The notes under the pieces are model-generated. The model saw nothing but the letters and a program-made list of their open reading frames with translations, made no database searches and was not told the origin of the DNA. Source: Roseibacillus persicicus (GTDB lineage Bacteria > Verrucomicrobiota > Verrucomicrobiia > Verrucomicrobiales > Akkermansiaceae). Taken from it: a stretch of DNA of 64,000 nucleotides. Shown one piece after another: positions 1 to 8,866 of this stretch. Location: the NCBI RefSeq assembly GCF_014651675.1, contig NZ_BMXI01000001.1, forward strand, positions 437,968 to 501,967, read 5' to 3'. Made by a program: the position numbers and the translations under genes. The stretch's first letter is position 1; every line of letters begins with the position of its first letter.

Positions 1-336
1 TTTGGGTGAATACTTGTCAGCAAAGGCCAGCTCCACCTTCACCCCCTCGGGCAAATCGTCACCATGGCGAACGGACATGAATTTGGCGACCTCACTGGTC
101 GCCGATTCCATCATCTCCCCGACTTCCTGATTGAAGGAAACCTCAAAGCCCGTGCCGCTGCCTTTGACCACAGTTCCGTTCATCTGGGAAGCGGTCCCCG
201 CATGAGAGCCATCTCCAAGCTCCACGACCAAGAGCCCCTTGATCATGGCCTGCCGCAGGGCGGGCTCTTCAGCCACCGCCACCTGAAACAAACTCCCCGT
301 CAACAGGCAAACAAGTAACTGAACAGATCCTTTCAT
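1..336 (-). CDS. Secreted protein with Lon-protease-like (S16) domain, N-terminal part
   Basis: The reverse strand is open for 112 codons from an ATG at 336 to the left edge, so the C-terminal end is missing. Residues 1-22 (MKGSVQLLVCLLTGSLFQVA) form a good signal peptide. The following segment, with SFNQEVGEMMESATSEV and then LPEGVKVELAFADKYSPK, resembles the start of the Lon proteolytic domain, where a GQLGDVMKESA-like helix precedes a PEGAxPKDGPSAG motif. The catalytic Ser/Lys would lie outside the window. I infer an exported S16-like protein without an ATPase; this rests on motif resemblance only. It is divergent from the DUF5060 gene that starts at 466, so the 129-bp gap should hold both promoters. 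Confidence 0.6.
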   Translation of the reverse strand, partial: MKGSVQLLVCLLTGSLFQVAVAEEPALRQAMIKGLLVVELGDGSHAGTASQMNGTVVKGSGTGFEVSFNQEVGEMMESATSEVAKFMSVRHGDDLPEGVKVELAFADKYSPK

Positions 337-465
337 AGACAACTTTCACTATCCATCTAACTGACCATTTGGCCAGCCTATTCAGGCAAAGCCATCTGGT
401 TTCGCCCCGCTCGACTTTCTCCACGGCAGATTTCACAAACTCCTCCCGACATACATCTCCCTCTC

Positions 466-2259
466 ATGCATCGCATTCTCCTTCCTCAGCTATTGGCAGT
501 CTTGACGCTCTCAGCCGAACCGGTGATCACAGGCGAGCTGAAGCAATGGCACAAAGTGAGTCTCACCTTCGAAGGCCCCGTGAGCGCTGAAACCGCCGAG
601 CCAAACCCCTTCAGTGACTACCGCCTCAACGTCACCTTTCGGTCAGGTGAACGAAGCCTCATTGTTCCGGGATATTTCGCTGCGGATGGCGATGCCGCAA
701 ATTCTTCCGCGTCCGAGGGAAACAAATGGCGGGTTCACTTCTCGCCTCCTTCGACTGGCGAATGGTCATGGAGTGCGTCCTTTCGGACGGGGGAAAACAT
801 CGCCGTTTCCGAAGCAGCCGAAGAGGGATCGGCAATTTCGTTCGATGGCCAAAAGGGGAGCTTCACCGTCACCGAGAGCGACAAAACCGCACCTGACTTC
901 CGTGCGCTAGGACGCCTCGTCTACGACGGAACTCGTTACCCGAAGACCCTCGGGAACAACCAAATCTTTCTCAAGGCCGGGGCAGACGCACCGGAAAATT
1001 TTCTCTCCTATACTGACTTCGACGGCGATTTTGCCACTGACGGAATCAAAGACCATTTGGTTAAAACCTGGGAACCCCACGTTCGCGACTGGAACGAAGG
1101 CGACCCCGTTTGGCAGGGAGAAAAAGGCAAAGGCATGATCGGTGCCCTCAACTACCTTTCCTCAAAAGGACTCAATGCCTTCTCCTTCCTGACTATGAAT
1201 ATTGAGGGCGACGATGCCAACGTCTTCCCCTATCTTGACCAGCAGCAACTCGATCGCTTCGATATCTCGCGGCTCGCGCAGTGGGAGATCGTCTTCAGTC
1301 ATGCCACTGCCAAAGGACTCTTTCTGCACTTCAAAACTCAGGAAACCGAGAACGAGCTTCTCCTCGATAAGGGAGATACAGGCCCTCTTCGCAAACTCTA
1401 TTACCGCGAACTAATTGCCCGCTTCTCCCATCACCCCGCTCTCAATTGGAACATGGGGGAAGAAAATGGGCGCTGGAAAAACAAACCCGAGAAGCCCTAT
1501 CAGACCACCGCCCAGCGGCTCGCTATGGGTCGCTATTTCGAGAAACACGATCCCTATCAACACCCCATCGTGATTCACAACGGACAATGGTTCGACGACG
1601 TCTACGGGCCGGACTCCCCCTACTGCGGAGCCTCATTGCAAACCGGACAAGCTGATTTCAAGAACGTCCACCGCTCTACGAAGGGAATCCTCGAAGCCAG
1701 CGCCAAAAAGGGAAAACAATGGATGGTCGCCTGCGACGAACCGGGTGACGCCCAGCACTCCCTGGTACCCGACAAAGTGGATCCAGACCACGACCACGCC
1801 CGCCAAAATGCCCTCTGGGGGAACTACCTTGCTGGCGGCTGGGGCGTGGAATGGTACTTCGGCTACAAGCACGCCCATTCGGATCTAACCTGCCAAGACT
1901 ACCGAAGCCGCGACCTCATGTGGGACCAATGTCGACATGCGCTTGAGTTCTTTCGCTCTCAGCAACTCCCCCTTGGCAAAATGAAAAATCACAACAGCCT
2001 GCTCTCTCACAAGGAGGCGTTTTGTCTAGCACAGCCCGGACGGCACTACCTCATCCTTCTCAAAGACGCTTCCCAAGAGACTCTCCTCGACCTCGCCAAA
2101 CACGAGGCAGAATACGAGGTCCGGTGGTTCAATCCTAGACAAGGCGGTAACTTCCAAAAAGGCACGCAACCTCTCATCGCCGGAAACAACCAACAAGACA
2201 TCGGATTCCCTCCAAACGAACGGGATAAGGACTGGGTCGTCTTCGTGAGTCGCAAGTAA
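466..2259 (+). CDS. Secreted DUF5060-domain glycoside-hydrolase-like protein
   Basis: A 597-residue protein with a short signal peptide (about residues 1-18). Residues 20-125 match the DUF5060 Ig-like domain, with the typical order WHKVSLTFEGP, NPFSDYRLNVTF, then a W-containing strand WSWSASF. Residues 140-520 look like a TIM barrel; two acidic candidates for catalysis are in LNWNMGEENGRW (near 325) and MVACDEPGD (near 425). The C-terminal 80 residues (YEVRWFNPRQGG to DWVVFVSRK) resemble the collagen-binding-like beta domain that ends this family. Relatives are exported enzymes acting on plant or algal glycans; the substrate is not predictable here. It converges with the sulfatase at 2379, leaving 119 bp. 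Confidence 0.8.
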   Translation: MHRILLPQLLAVLTLSAEPVITGELKQWHKVSLTFEGPVSAETAEPNPFSDYRLNVTFRSGERSLIVPGYFAADGDAANSSASEGNKWRVHFSPPSTGEWSWSASFRTGENIAVSEAAEEGSAISFDGQKGSFTVTESDKTAPDFRALGRLVYDGTRYPKTLGNNQIFLKAGADAPENFLSYTDFDGDFATDGIKDHLVKTWEPHVRDWNEGDPVWQGEKGKGMIGALNYLSSKGLNAFSFLTMNIEGDDANVFPYLDQQQLDRFDISRLAQWEIVFSHATAKGLFLHFKTQETENELLLDKGDTGPLRKLYYRELIARFSHHPALNWNMGEENGRWKNKPEKPYQTTAQRLAMGRYFEKHDPYQHPIVIHNGQWFDDVYGPDSPYCGASLQTGQADFKNVHRSTKGILEASAKKGKQWMVACDEPGDAQHSLVPDKVDPDHDHARQNALWGNYLAGGWGVEWYFGYKHAHSDLTCQDYRSRDLMWDQCRHALEFFRSQQLPLGKMKNHNSLLSHKEAFCLAQPGRHYLILLKDASQETLLDLAKHEAEYEVRWFNPRQGGNFQKGTQPLIAGNNQQDIGFPPNERDKDWVVFVSRK

Positions 2260-2378
2260 CCGCCTTCAAGAGGATTCGCCCGTCTCTGCGACTACGTGCG
2301 GATCTCCGACCAGAATACTCACGTTCTCCAAACTGCTTTCGCAAGCCACTGAAGAATTAACTCCAGAGCATCGTTAGA

Positions 2379-3809
2379 CTACTTTCGGAGGTAGTCCTCG
2401 CCATTGAGACTACGAATCACCGAACGCATCCACCCGCTCAACTCAGCTTTCATTCGTTCGACTCGCTGCGCATGCATCGGCTTCTGGGACAAATCAGTCG
2501 TCTCCATGGGGTCATCAACCAGATTGTATAACTCGAATTTCTTGCCATCGATGCGGTGCAGCTTCCATGGCCAGTCATTCCATGCGGCATGCCCTGTTGC
2601 CGTGTCTTCCGGGAATTGGGGAAACTCGTCAACGTCTTTGCGCATCCGGTGAGCATTGTGGGGCGTCTCTAGCCCATGCTGCTGCTTTTCCATAATGTCT
2701 TTCAGAATTCGATCACTCCAAGTGGCTTCTCCGGATTGAAGGTCGTGCCAGAACCCGATCGGTTGACTCCGCTCTTCCTCTTTCCCAGTAATGATCGAAC
2801 TGAGATCGATTCCATCGAGCGGATGCGGGGCCATTGACTCCACCCCGGCCAGCGCGAGTAGCGTCGGATAGAGATCGGAGGTTGAGGCCGGAACCTCGGT
2901 GCGCCCCCGAAGCTGGCGCTTCGGCCATTCCAAAATCGCAGGGACACGAAGCCCTCCCTCATAGATGCTGCCCTTTTTCCCGCGTCCCCCCGAGGTCTCT
3001 CGGACGAGCCCTCCATTGTCACCGCAGTAAAATAGAATCGTGTTGTCCGCAATTCCCACACTACGAAGTTCCTGACGCAGGCGCCCGACTTGCTGATCAA
3101 GCAAGGTGATCTCGCGGAAATATCCCGCATTCTTCTGGCCATCATACAGACCCGGACCATCGGGAACTTCGTGGTGAGGATCATGGGGAGAGGGAAACCA
3201 TGCCACTACGAACATCGGCCTATCACTGTCTTTGTGCTTTTTCAAAAAGGCAATGGTATCGTCAATCAACAGAACAGAGCCCTTGCCCTTACGATGTTCG
3301 ATCGTTCCCATTCTGCTCAAATACGGGTCATTGTCGAAAAAGTTGAGCCCAATCACCCACTCCTGAAAACCCATTCCGCTAGGATTGCAAGGCGAGTCTG
3401 CCTGCCCCGATCCAAGGTGCACCTTTCCAAAAATACCGGTAACATATCCAGCGGCAGAAAGGGTTTCGCCAATCGTCTGCTCGTGCGGTCGCATGTAGCG
3501 CCCATGGTTGGTTACCTTCGTGCGAATTGGACTGCGCCCGGTCATGACGCTGGCACGGGTCGGCGAACCAACGGGAGCTCCGGCATAGAACCGATCGAAT
3601 ACAAAGCCGCTCCGGGCCAAGGCATCCAAGTGCGGCGTCTCCACGAACGGGTGACCGTTATACCCGGTATCCCCCCAGCCATGATCGTCCGCCATCACCA
3701 GAATGATATTTGGCCGCTTGGTGAAAAGGCTCGACTCACCTGCGGCCAATAGACTGCCTGCGACCAATGCGCTCACGATGATCGTGAGAAGTGGGATTCG
3801 CTTTTTCAT
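2379..3809 (-). CDS. Sulfatase-family protein with glycine at the formylglycine position
   Basis: Exported protein of 476 residues (signal peptide MKKRIPLLTIIVSALVAGS). Sulfatase landmarks are present: metal ligands in NIILVMADDHGWGD, GKVHLG (usual GKWHLG), SPHDPHHE and FYCGDNGG. The active-site stretch reads APVGSPTRASVMTGR where active type I sulfatases read APVCSPTRAS-LTGR; the cysteine (or serine) that becomes formylglycine is glycine, codon GGT instead of TGT. All other ligands look intact, so it is either a pseudoenzyme, a subfamily with another chemistry, or a sequence error. The ATG at 3809 is chosen over a TTG at 3812; an AGGAGG lies 14 and 11 bases upstream, respectively. Another sulfatase at 58743 has the normal CSPSR. 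Confidence 0.85.
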   Translation of the reverse strand: MKKRIPLLTIIVSALVAGSLLAAGESSLFTKRPNIILVMADDHGWGDTGYNGHPFVETPHLDALARSGFVFDRFYAGAPVGSPTRASVMTGRSPIRTKVTNHGRYMRPHEQTIGETLSAAGYVTGIFGKVHLGSGQADSPCNPSGMGFQEWVIGLNFFDNDPYLSRMGTIEHRKGKGSVLLIDDTIAFLKKHKDSDRPMFVVAWFPSPHDPHHEVPDGPGLYDGQKNAGYFREITLLDQQVGRLRQELRSVGIADNTILFYCGDNGGLVRETSGGRGKKGSIYEGGLRVPAILEWPKRQLRGRTEVPASTSDLYPTLLALAGVESMAPHPLDGIDLSSIITGKEEERSQPIGFWHDLQSGEATWSDRILKDIMEKQQHGLETPHNAHRMRKDVDEFPQFPEDTATGHAAWNDWPWKLHRIDGKKFELYNLVDDPMETTDLSQKPMHAQRVERMKAELSGWMRSVIRSLNGEDYLRK

Positions 3810-4015
3810 CAACCCGACTTACGCCTCCTCCTAACAGACACTTTCAGATGAAGACCGTTGCCTATGTGAAAGCCTGAAAACTCCGAGGACATCTCGAAGA
3901 ACCGTTCGGTCGCGAGTCAATTTTCTGAGCAAGGGCAACTTTTTCCCAGAAAAATACCCGCCTCCTCTCTCGAAAGAATTCTTGAGTCCGTCGGCGAAAA
4001 AAACCAACAAAGAGC

Positions 4016-4288
4016 ATGCACATTGGACAAAAGGTAGTTTGCGTGGACGACCAGAATTTTCTCGCTCCACAGCTCATGAGCGAATTCCCCAAGAAGGGCG
4101 TCATCTACACCATTCGAGGCTCCTTTCCCGCCATCGACAAATACGGGGAAACCAAGAACATTCTACTCGAAGAACTCAATAACCCGATTGCAAACAACGG
4201 ACTGGAGCACGGCTTCAATCAAAAGCGATTCCGCGAGCTGCAAAAAGACGAGACAAAGCTTTCGAAATCAGAGGAAGCAACTCTCTAA
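4016..4288 (+). CDS. Small conserved-looking hypothetical protein
   Basis: A 90-residue acidic-basic protein with no signal peptide. It reads MHIGQKVVCVDD, then PKKGVIYTIRGSFPAI, then ILLEELNNP and HGFNQKRFREL, a pattern of short beta strands seen in small SH3-like hypothetical proteins of phage and bacterial genomes (VYTVR and FRxxRFR motifs). Codon use fits the neighbours, supporting a real gene. No function can be assigned. It stands alone between the sulfatase, which is divergent, and a 560-bp non-coding stretch. A palindrome AAGAATTCTT lies 33 bp before the ATG. Confidence 0.65.
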   Translation: MHIGQKVVCVDDQNFLAPQLMSEFPKKGVIYTIRGSFPAIDKYGETKNILLEELNNPIANNGLEHGFNQKRFRELQKDETKLSKSEEATL

Positions 4289-4715
4289 GTCGCCAGCTGA
4301 GAATGAGAGCCTGAGCCGGTTCCATTTCCCCGGGACACGGTTTGCGATGGGAGCGCGCGCTCCAAACGGAAGGTCCAACCGGTTGTTCTCTTATCTTATT
4401 TCTAACAGCCTGGGTTCACTTTCTTCTTCAAAGGGATTTCAGTGGTGCTCCTGAGTTCACGAACGAACCCAAACGCACTCACGAAGGCTATCAGGAGTGC
4501 CAAGACAGGCCCCCTCACCTCTCGGCGCGCACAGACAACTGCTCATCAAACGGAGACCAGAAGAAGCTCCCAGCTCTTAACCAAGTGCCGGCTCGCTATT
4601 GCCGCGCGCCCCTGCTCTTTTCCCCTCTCGAAAGACATCGCCTTCTCATCCCTCTTGGATCTTTTTCCATAGCACGCCCGACCTCAAAGGACTGATGCAG
4701 AGCTCGAAGTTCAAA

Positions 4716-4745
4716 AATTGTACAATTGCAAAAACGTTGCGCAAC
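4716..4745. promoter_or_regulatory. Pair of palindromes upstream of PEP-CTERM gene
   Basis: AATTGTACAATT (4716-4727) and GTTGCGCAAC (4736-4745) are perfect palindromes 8 bp apart, 107 bp before the PEP-CTERM start codon. A direct repeat AGTGACA follows at 4746 and 4763. They look like binding sites for a dimeric regulator; the protein is unknown. Confidence 0.4.
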
Positions 4746-4764
4746 AGTGACAAAATCATTGAAG

Positions 4765-4779
4765 TGACACGGGAATTGC
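4765..4779 (+). promoter_or_regulatory. Candidate sigma-54 (-24/-12) promoter
   Basis: TGACACG-N4-TTGC matches the RpoN consensus TGGCACG-N4-TTGC at 10 of 11 fixed positions; the mismatch is in the -24 GG, which is a strongly conserved base. The start site would be near 4791, giving a leader of about 60 nt. Sigma-54 control of PEP-CTERM genes is known in other bacteria, which raises the plausibility. Confidence 0.35.
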
Positions 4780-4851
4780 GAATCTGAAGGTCAATACTCG
4801 ATGTTTTACCAGTCGATCGCAACTAAACATAAACACCAAAAACTAAATATA

Positions 4852-5616
4852 ATGAAACGTTTAATAGTCACAATGTCGGTTGCCATGAGTGCGGTGAGTG
4901 TTGCTGCTGTTGTAGAATCTTTCGACTATCCTGTCACTGGACCCGTTGCAGGCCAAAGCGGAGGAACCGGCTTATCTGGCTCTTGGAGCTTGACCACGAT
5001 TGGATCTACGGAAGTGAAGGCCGGCAATACATACACTGACTCCTTGGGAGCATCCCTTCTCGTTTCAGGTGGAAGCGCCGACCTGATCACCGACAACACC
5101 ACAGCGAGATTGTCCAGAAGCCTGGAGACTCCATATACCTCTGGTATCGTTTATGGCTCAATTTTGATCAATCACTTCGTGGAAACGAGTTCCTTGGACG
5201 CAGGATTCGCCGTGGGCAATGTGGGTCTCTATTGGCGTGGCTGGTCGAGCAATTGGGTCTTGGGCGAGGGCGGCAACAACTTCAGCACCGTCCCGAAGCC
5301 AGCTGAAGGCGACGTTGACCTCATGGTTTTCGCGATTGATATCGATAATGATACATTGAGTGTTTGGAAAAATCCTGATCTTGGTATTGAGGATACTCCT
5401 GACTACACAACCTCCATCGATCCGGTGACGAGCATCGATTCCCTTGAGATTTGGCAGCAAGGTGCGGACGAGAACAATCATCCTCAGCAGACCGTGCTCT
5501 TTGATGAATTCAGGCTCGGAACGTCCTTTGCTGAGGTCACACCAATTCCTGAACCAACTACCGCATTACTGGGATTTGTAGGACTGTTGACGTGCTTCTC
5601 TCGAAGAAGAAAGTAA
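4852..5616 (+). CDS. PEP-CTERM sorting-domain protein
   Basis: A 254-residue exported protein. The ATG at 4852 is preferred over the in-frame 4801 because it begins a standard signal peptide (MKRLIVTMSVAMSAVSVAA). The body is beta-rich, with ESFDYPVTGPVAGQSGGTGLSGSW typical of secreted verrucomicrobial surface proteins of the LamG-like type. The C-terminus, IPEPTTALLGFVGLLTCFSRRRK, is a classical PEP-CTERM signal (PEP motif, hydrophobic helix, basic end) recognised by an exosortase, which is not encoded in this window. The protein is therefore probably processed at the cell envelope. A strong terminator follows at 5641. Confidence 0.85.
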   Translation: MKRLIVTMSVAMSAVSVAAVVESFDYPVTGPVAGQSGGTGLSGSWSLTTIGSTEVKAGNTYTDSLGASLLVSGGSADLITDNTTARLSRSLETPYTSGIVYGSILINHFVETSSLDAGFAVGNVGLYWRGWSSNWVLGEGGNNFSTVPKPAEGDVDLMVFAIDIDNDTLSVWKNPDLGIEDTPDYTTSIDPVTSIDSLEIWQQGADENNHPQQTVLFDEFRLGTSFAEVTPIPEPTTALLGFVGLLTCFSRRRK

Positions 5617-5640
5617 CTGCGGCCTAAGAATTTCTCTAAG

Positions 5641-5672
5641 ATCGGCATCCACAAAGGGTGCCGATTTTTTTT
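5641..5672 (+). terminator. Rho-independent terminator after PEP-CTERM gene
   Basis: ATCGGCATCC, loop ACAAA, GGGTGCCGAT followed by eight T. The stem has one bulge. It begins 24 bp after the stop codon at 5616. Confidence 0.85.
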
Positions 5673-6306
5673 GCCTGCGGAGCTCACCTATCCTGAGTGA
5701 AAACGCGGGCGAGAAAGATAGACCTGAAGCCTGCTGCCTACCTTCGACACGAGATGAGAAAACAAATTTTTCCAGTCAGACTCGACCCTTTTTCCACCCT
5801 TGGAAAACCCGAATTCGTGAAATTGACTCATGAAAATTATGAGGGTTTTTACTAGGAACCAATAATCAAAACCTCCTCATCTCTACGATAAACCAAAACC
5901 CCTTCATCCGGGCAACACCGGAGATATACAATTCCTGTAATCCTTTGATTTTGGTTGGAGTTCCAACAGACGAGAGCAATCATCCCAGTTGGAGTAGAAG
6001 TGTTTCCTTGGGGAGCCCTCGAACTGCCGATGGAAAAAATTCAGCCGCGAACACTCTCTGACTATGAACTGTTTACCACTGCAATCGCCTTCACGTCTTC
6101 ACGCCACAAAAAAGAGCTCGCCAAAAGGTTTCATCATCTTTGACGCGACTCTAAACAGCATCAACACCAAAAATATCGAAGCCGTTTCCAGTCACATCTT
6201 CAGGTCATCCATTCGGCTAAATCCAAGTTAAACAAACACAATCACCCAATCGAAAAGAGACAACTTTCGAACTATCGGAATCAATAAACAATCATCACAC
6301 CTCACA
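5673..6306. other. AT-rich non-coding region with a palindrome
   Basis: A 630-bp gap, clearly richer in A+T than the rest of the window. A 62-codon open frame at 5955 lacks any protein-like feature and is not accepted. GTTGGA-GT-TCCAAC at 5954-5967 is an inverted repeat that could bind a regulator of the gene at 6307. CTCAT and ATGAG around 5830 form a weak 5-bp stem before a T-run. Confidence 0.4.
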
Positions 6307-7779
6307 ATGAAAAATATAATTCATATTTTCCTATTATCTTTAGCGCTTTCGGGCACTTCCGCCCGCGCGGAATTAATGGCATACTATGGTAGCGGGACGG
6401 AAGTGGATGCGGCCGCGCTCCTCAACCTCGCTCCCACAATCGCCAATGTAACCGTCTCCGATCTATCTGATCTCGGAGCCCAGACCGGGGACACCGAGCG
6501 AATCACCCGCCCTGCATTTTCCACCGACACTCCAGCAGGTCCCACTGCCAACAGCGCGGTCGGTTCAGAATGGTTTGAGGCCCGGAGTACCGAGAACCAG
6601 GGCGACCCCGGCACAACCGACAACTATTTCTTCTTCACCGCCACAGCCGCAGACGGCTTCTTGATTGATCTGACTTCTTTGAAATACGACTTCTGGGTCT
6701 CGGATGCAGGAGGAGGAGCGACAACAGCGGCGGCGGAGGGTTTCGTCTCAGTCAATGGAGGAGAGTTCGTTTCTTTTGGCTCCATCACTGCCACCGATAA
6801 TCTTGGGATGGGCGTTTCGGCACCTGTTGCCTCGGCCGATCTGGACCTGAGCTCCATCAAAGGCGCCCAGTCGGTCGAGATTCGAATTGGGATTGGCTAC
6901 TCGGAGGGCAACGCCTTTAGCATCTCAGGATTTATGCAAGGGATCCAACTCGATGGCGCGATTGTTCCCAACACCTTTCCCCTCGTCATCACGCAAAATG
7001 AGACGAATCCCGCCAACTATGACTTCGTTTGGGAAAGTAAGGACGGCTTCCTCTACGACTTGGTGAGCAGTACCGACCTTGCGTCACCGATCAGCACTTG
7101 GGCCGTTTGGGAAGGCAATGAGGACATCGATGGCACCGCACCCGAAAACAGTTTGAGCAATATCCCGGGGGGATCTGACTCAAAGCGATTCTTCGCGATG
7201 GTTGAGAAGACTCCCCCTCCCTTGCTCGAAGAAGACTTTGACTTGGATGATGGCGGCTTCACCGCTCCCCTGATTGCCGGAGTCACCGAAGGCACTCTCT
7301 GGGAATGGGGCACCGCAGATTCTGACAACTCCTTTGGAGTCTCTGTTAGCGGCAGCTGCTGGGCTGTTGGTCTTGGTTCTTGGGATGGAGGGAATGGCGA
7401 TGCTGGTTTCTACGATATCTCGAATGCCAGCAATGCAACGACCACCTACCTACGCTCCACCCCGATAGATCTTAGTGGCATTGCGGGCGCGGAACTGAGC
7501 TTCTCGGAAGCCATCGATGCGGAGGACGGCGATGTAGCGGAAGTCTATCTAATTGACGCCAATGATGCCATCATCGGGGAAGGTCCCATCCACACCGCGA
7601 CTCTATCCGGCATGTCTACCAGCTACTCATGGGCAGCTGCCAACGGAGGAACCCCGATTGCTCTTCCCGCTGCAGCCATGGAGCAAACAGTGCGCATTGA
7701 ATGGCGCTTCACAGGTTCGGGCACCGACTACCTTGGCTGGTATATTGACGACGTGGTCGTGAGACAAACAACCCCTTGA
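6307..7779 (+). CDS. Secreted paralogue of PEP-CTERM protein with anchor replaced
   Basis: A 490-residue exported protein (signal peptide MKNIIHIFLLSLALSGTSARA). Residues 20-220 are closely similar to the next gene product: DAAALLNLA, SDLSDLGAQTGD, TENQGDP-TDNYFFFT, KYDFWVSDAGGGA, RIGIGYSEGN. Where the neighbour has its PEP-CTERM signal, this protein instead carries a beta module (about 225-300, with LYDLVSSTDL and KRFFAMVEK) that resembles the tail module of other secreted proteins here. A final domain (305-490) follows, ending LGWYIDDVVVRQTTP, typical of MAM/immune-inhibitor-like jellyrolls. No anchor is visible, so it may be released. It probably arose by tandem duplication and domain swap. 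Confidence 0.8.
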   Translation: MKNIIHIFLLSLALSGTSARAELMAYYGSGTEVDAAALLNLAPTIANVTVSDLSDLGAQTGDTERITRPAFSTDTPAGPTANSAVGSEWFEARSTENQGDPGTTDNYFFFTATAADGFLIDLTSLKYDFWVSDAGGGATTAAAEGFVSVNGGEFVSFGSITATDNLGMGVSAPVASADLDLSSIKGAQSVEIRIGIGYSEGNAFSISGFMQGIQLDGAIVPNTFPLVITQNETNPANYDFVWESKDGFLYDLVSSTDLASPISTWAVWEGNEDIDGTAPENSLSNIPGGSDSKRFFAMVEKTPPPLLEEDFDLDDGGFTAPLIAGVTEGTLWEWGTADSDNSFGVSVSGSCWAVGLGSWDGGNGDAGFYDISNASNATTTYLRSTPIDLSGIAGAELSFSEAIDAEDGDVAEVYLIDANDAIIGEGPIHTATLSGMSTSYSWAAANGGTPIALPAAAMEQTVRIEWRFTGSGTDYLGWYIDDVVVRQTTP

Positions 7780-7821
7780 ACCCAAACTTTCTCCTAGGAA
7801 AACCTAACACCTAAACGAATA

Positions 7822-8562
7822 ATGAGATTAGCAATGAAGAACCAAACCAAATTCGCACTGCTGGTAGCGACCACCGCCTTCACCGGCACGAGTGTCAATG
7901 CTGCTGTGCTCGCACAATATAATGATGGAACGGACGAAGACGCCGCCGCGCTCCTCAACCTCGCCACCACCGTCGGGATCACAGTATCAGACTTGTCTGA
8001 TGTAGGAGCCCAAACTGGAGACTCCGCTAGGATTACCCGCCCAGGCTTTAGCACCCCCACTCCAGCAGGTCCGGCTGCCGGCAGCGCGGCAGGTTCGGAG
8101 TGGCTCGAAGCCAGAAGTACAGAAAATCAGGGTTCCCCAAGTTCCACCGACAACTACTTCTTCTTCACCGTCAATGCCGACCCAGGTACCACAATTAATC
8201 TGACTTCCCTGAAGTATGATTTCTGGCTCTCGGATGCGGGCGGAGGTGCCGCTACGGCTTCAGCAGAGGGTTTTATTTCCGTGGATGGCGGAGCATTCAT
8301 TTCCATTGGCAGCATTACTGCGACCGACACTCTCGGAGCCGGTGTGGCTGCTCCCGTAGCACCGGCGAATTTCGATTTGAGTTCCATTACTGGTGTTGAG
8401 TCGCTCGAAGTTCGCATTGGCATTGGCTACTCCCAGGGGAACTCAACCGGCACAAGCGGCTTTGTGCAAGGGATTCAACTTGACGGCTCGGTTATCCCCG
8501 AGCCATCGACAACGCTGCTCGGTTTGGTTTCGGCCATTGGCCTACTTCGCCGCCGTCGCTAA
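7822..8562 (+). CDS. PEP-CTERM sorting-domain protein
   Basis: A 246-residue exported protein; translation could also start at the ATG at 7834, which gives a more standard signal peptide (MKNQTKFALLVATTAFTGTSVNA). The body matches the N-terminal 200 residues of the preceding protein. It ends IPEPSTTLLGLVSAIGLLRRRR, a clear PEP-CTERM signal, so it should be handled by an exosortase. The gap to the upstream paralogue is only 42 bp and the strand is the same, so they may be cotranscribed; a palindromic TCCTAGGA sits between them. A strong terminator follows at 8595. Confidence 0.85.
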   Translation: MRLAMKNQTKFALLVATTAFTGTSVNAAVLAQYNDGTDEDAAALLNLATTVGITVSDLSDVGAQTGDSARITRPGFSTPTPAGPAAGSAAGSEWLEARSTENQGSPSSTDNYFFFTVNADPGTTINLTSLKYDFWLSDAGGGAATASAEGFISVDGGAFISIGSITATDTLGAGVAAPVAPANFDLSSITGVESLEVRIGIGYSQGNSTGTSGFVQGIQLDGSVIPEPSTTLLGLVSAIGLLRRRR

Positions 8563-8594
8563 AGAAGCGCTTCTAGACGACTATCGCTCGCCCC

Positions 8595-8631
8595 ACGCCT
8601 TCGCCCCTCCTGGTGCGGAGGCGTTTTTTTT
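8595..8631 (+). terminator. Rho-independent terminator after paralogous PEP-CTERM pair
   Basis: ACGCCTTCGC, loop, GCGGAGGCGT followed by a run of T. One G-T pair within a 10-bp stem. It ends the 6307-8562 pair. Confidence 0.85.
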
Positions 8632-8866
8632 CTGACTGTTAGGCGCGACGATTTTTTTAAGTCTATGCCAATTTTTCATTTAGTCGAACAGCAAGACGCT
8701 TTTGCCGCAACAGTTTCGACAAGGGCATTCCACTGGAAACGAGGCTCAATCATCGCTCATTCCATCCAAACAGGAGGACTGATCAAAACTAATGGGATTC
8801 TATAGAATGAAAGCGAATTGAATGGATAGGACTTCCCTTGAAAGGATTCGGCTCGATTTCTCGTGA

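Larger units (their letters stand above)
4289..4851. other. Non-coding leader region with operator-like palindromes
   Basis: No convincing gene: open frames here have unusual composition and no family resemblance. The right part (from about 4680) turns AT-rich and holds two perfect palindromes, a repeated AGTGACA and a sigma-54-like element, annotated separately. It is best read as a long regulatory region for the PEP-CTERM gene at 4852. Confidence 0.5.

Noticed and set aside
3090-3752. 220-codon open frame opposite the sulfatase
   Set aside because: The sulfatase frame has all family landmarks; this one has none.
4342-4695. 117-codon open frame in the gap before the PEP-CTERM gene
   Set aside because: Ser/Pro/Arg-rich, no start signal, no resemblance to proteins; better read as non-coding.
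5955-6143. 62-codon open frame in the AT-rich gap
   Set aside because: No ribosome site, odd composition, overlaps a palindrome; not accepted as a gene.
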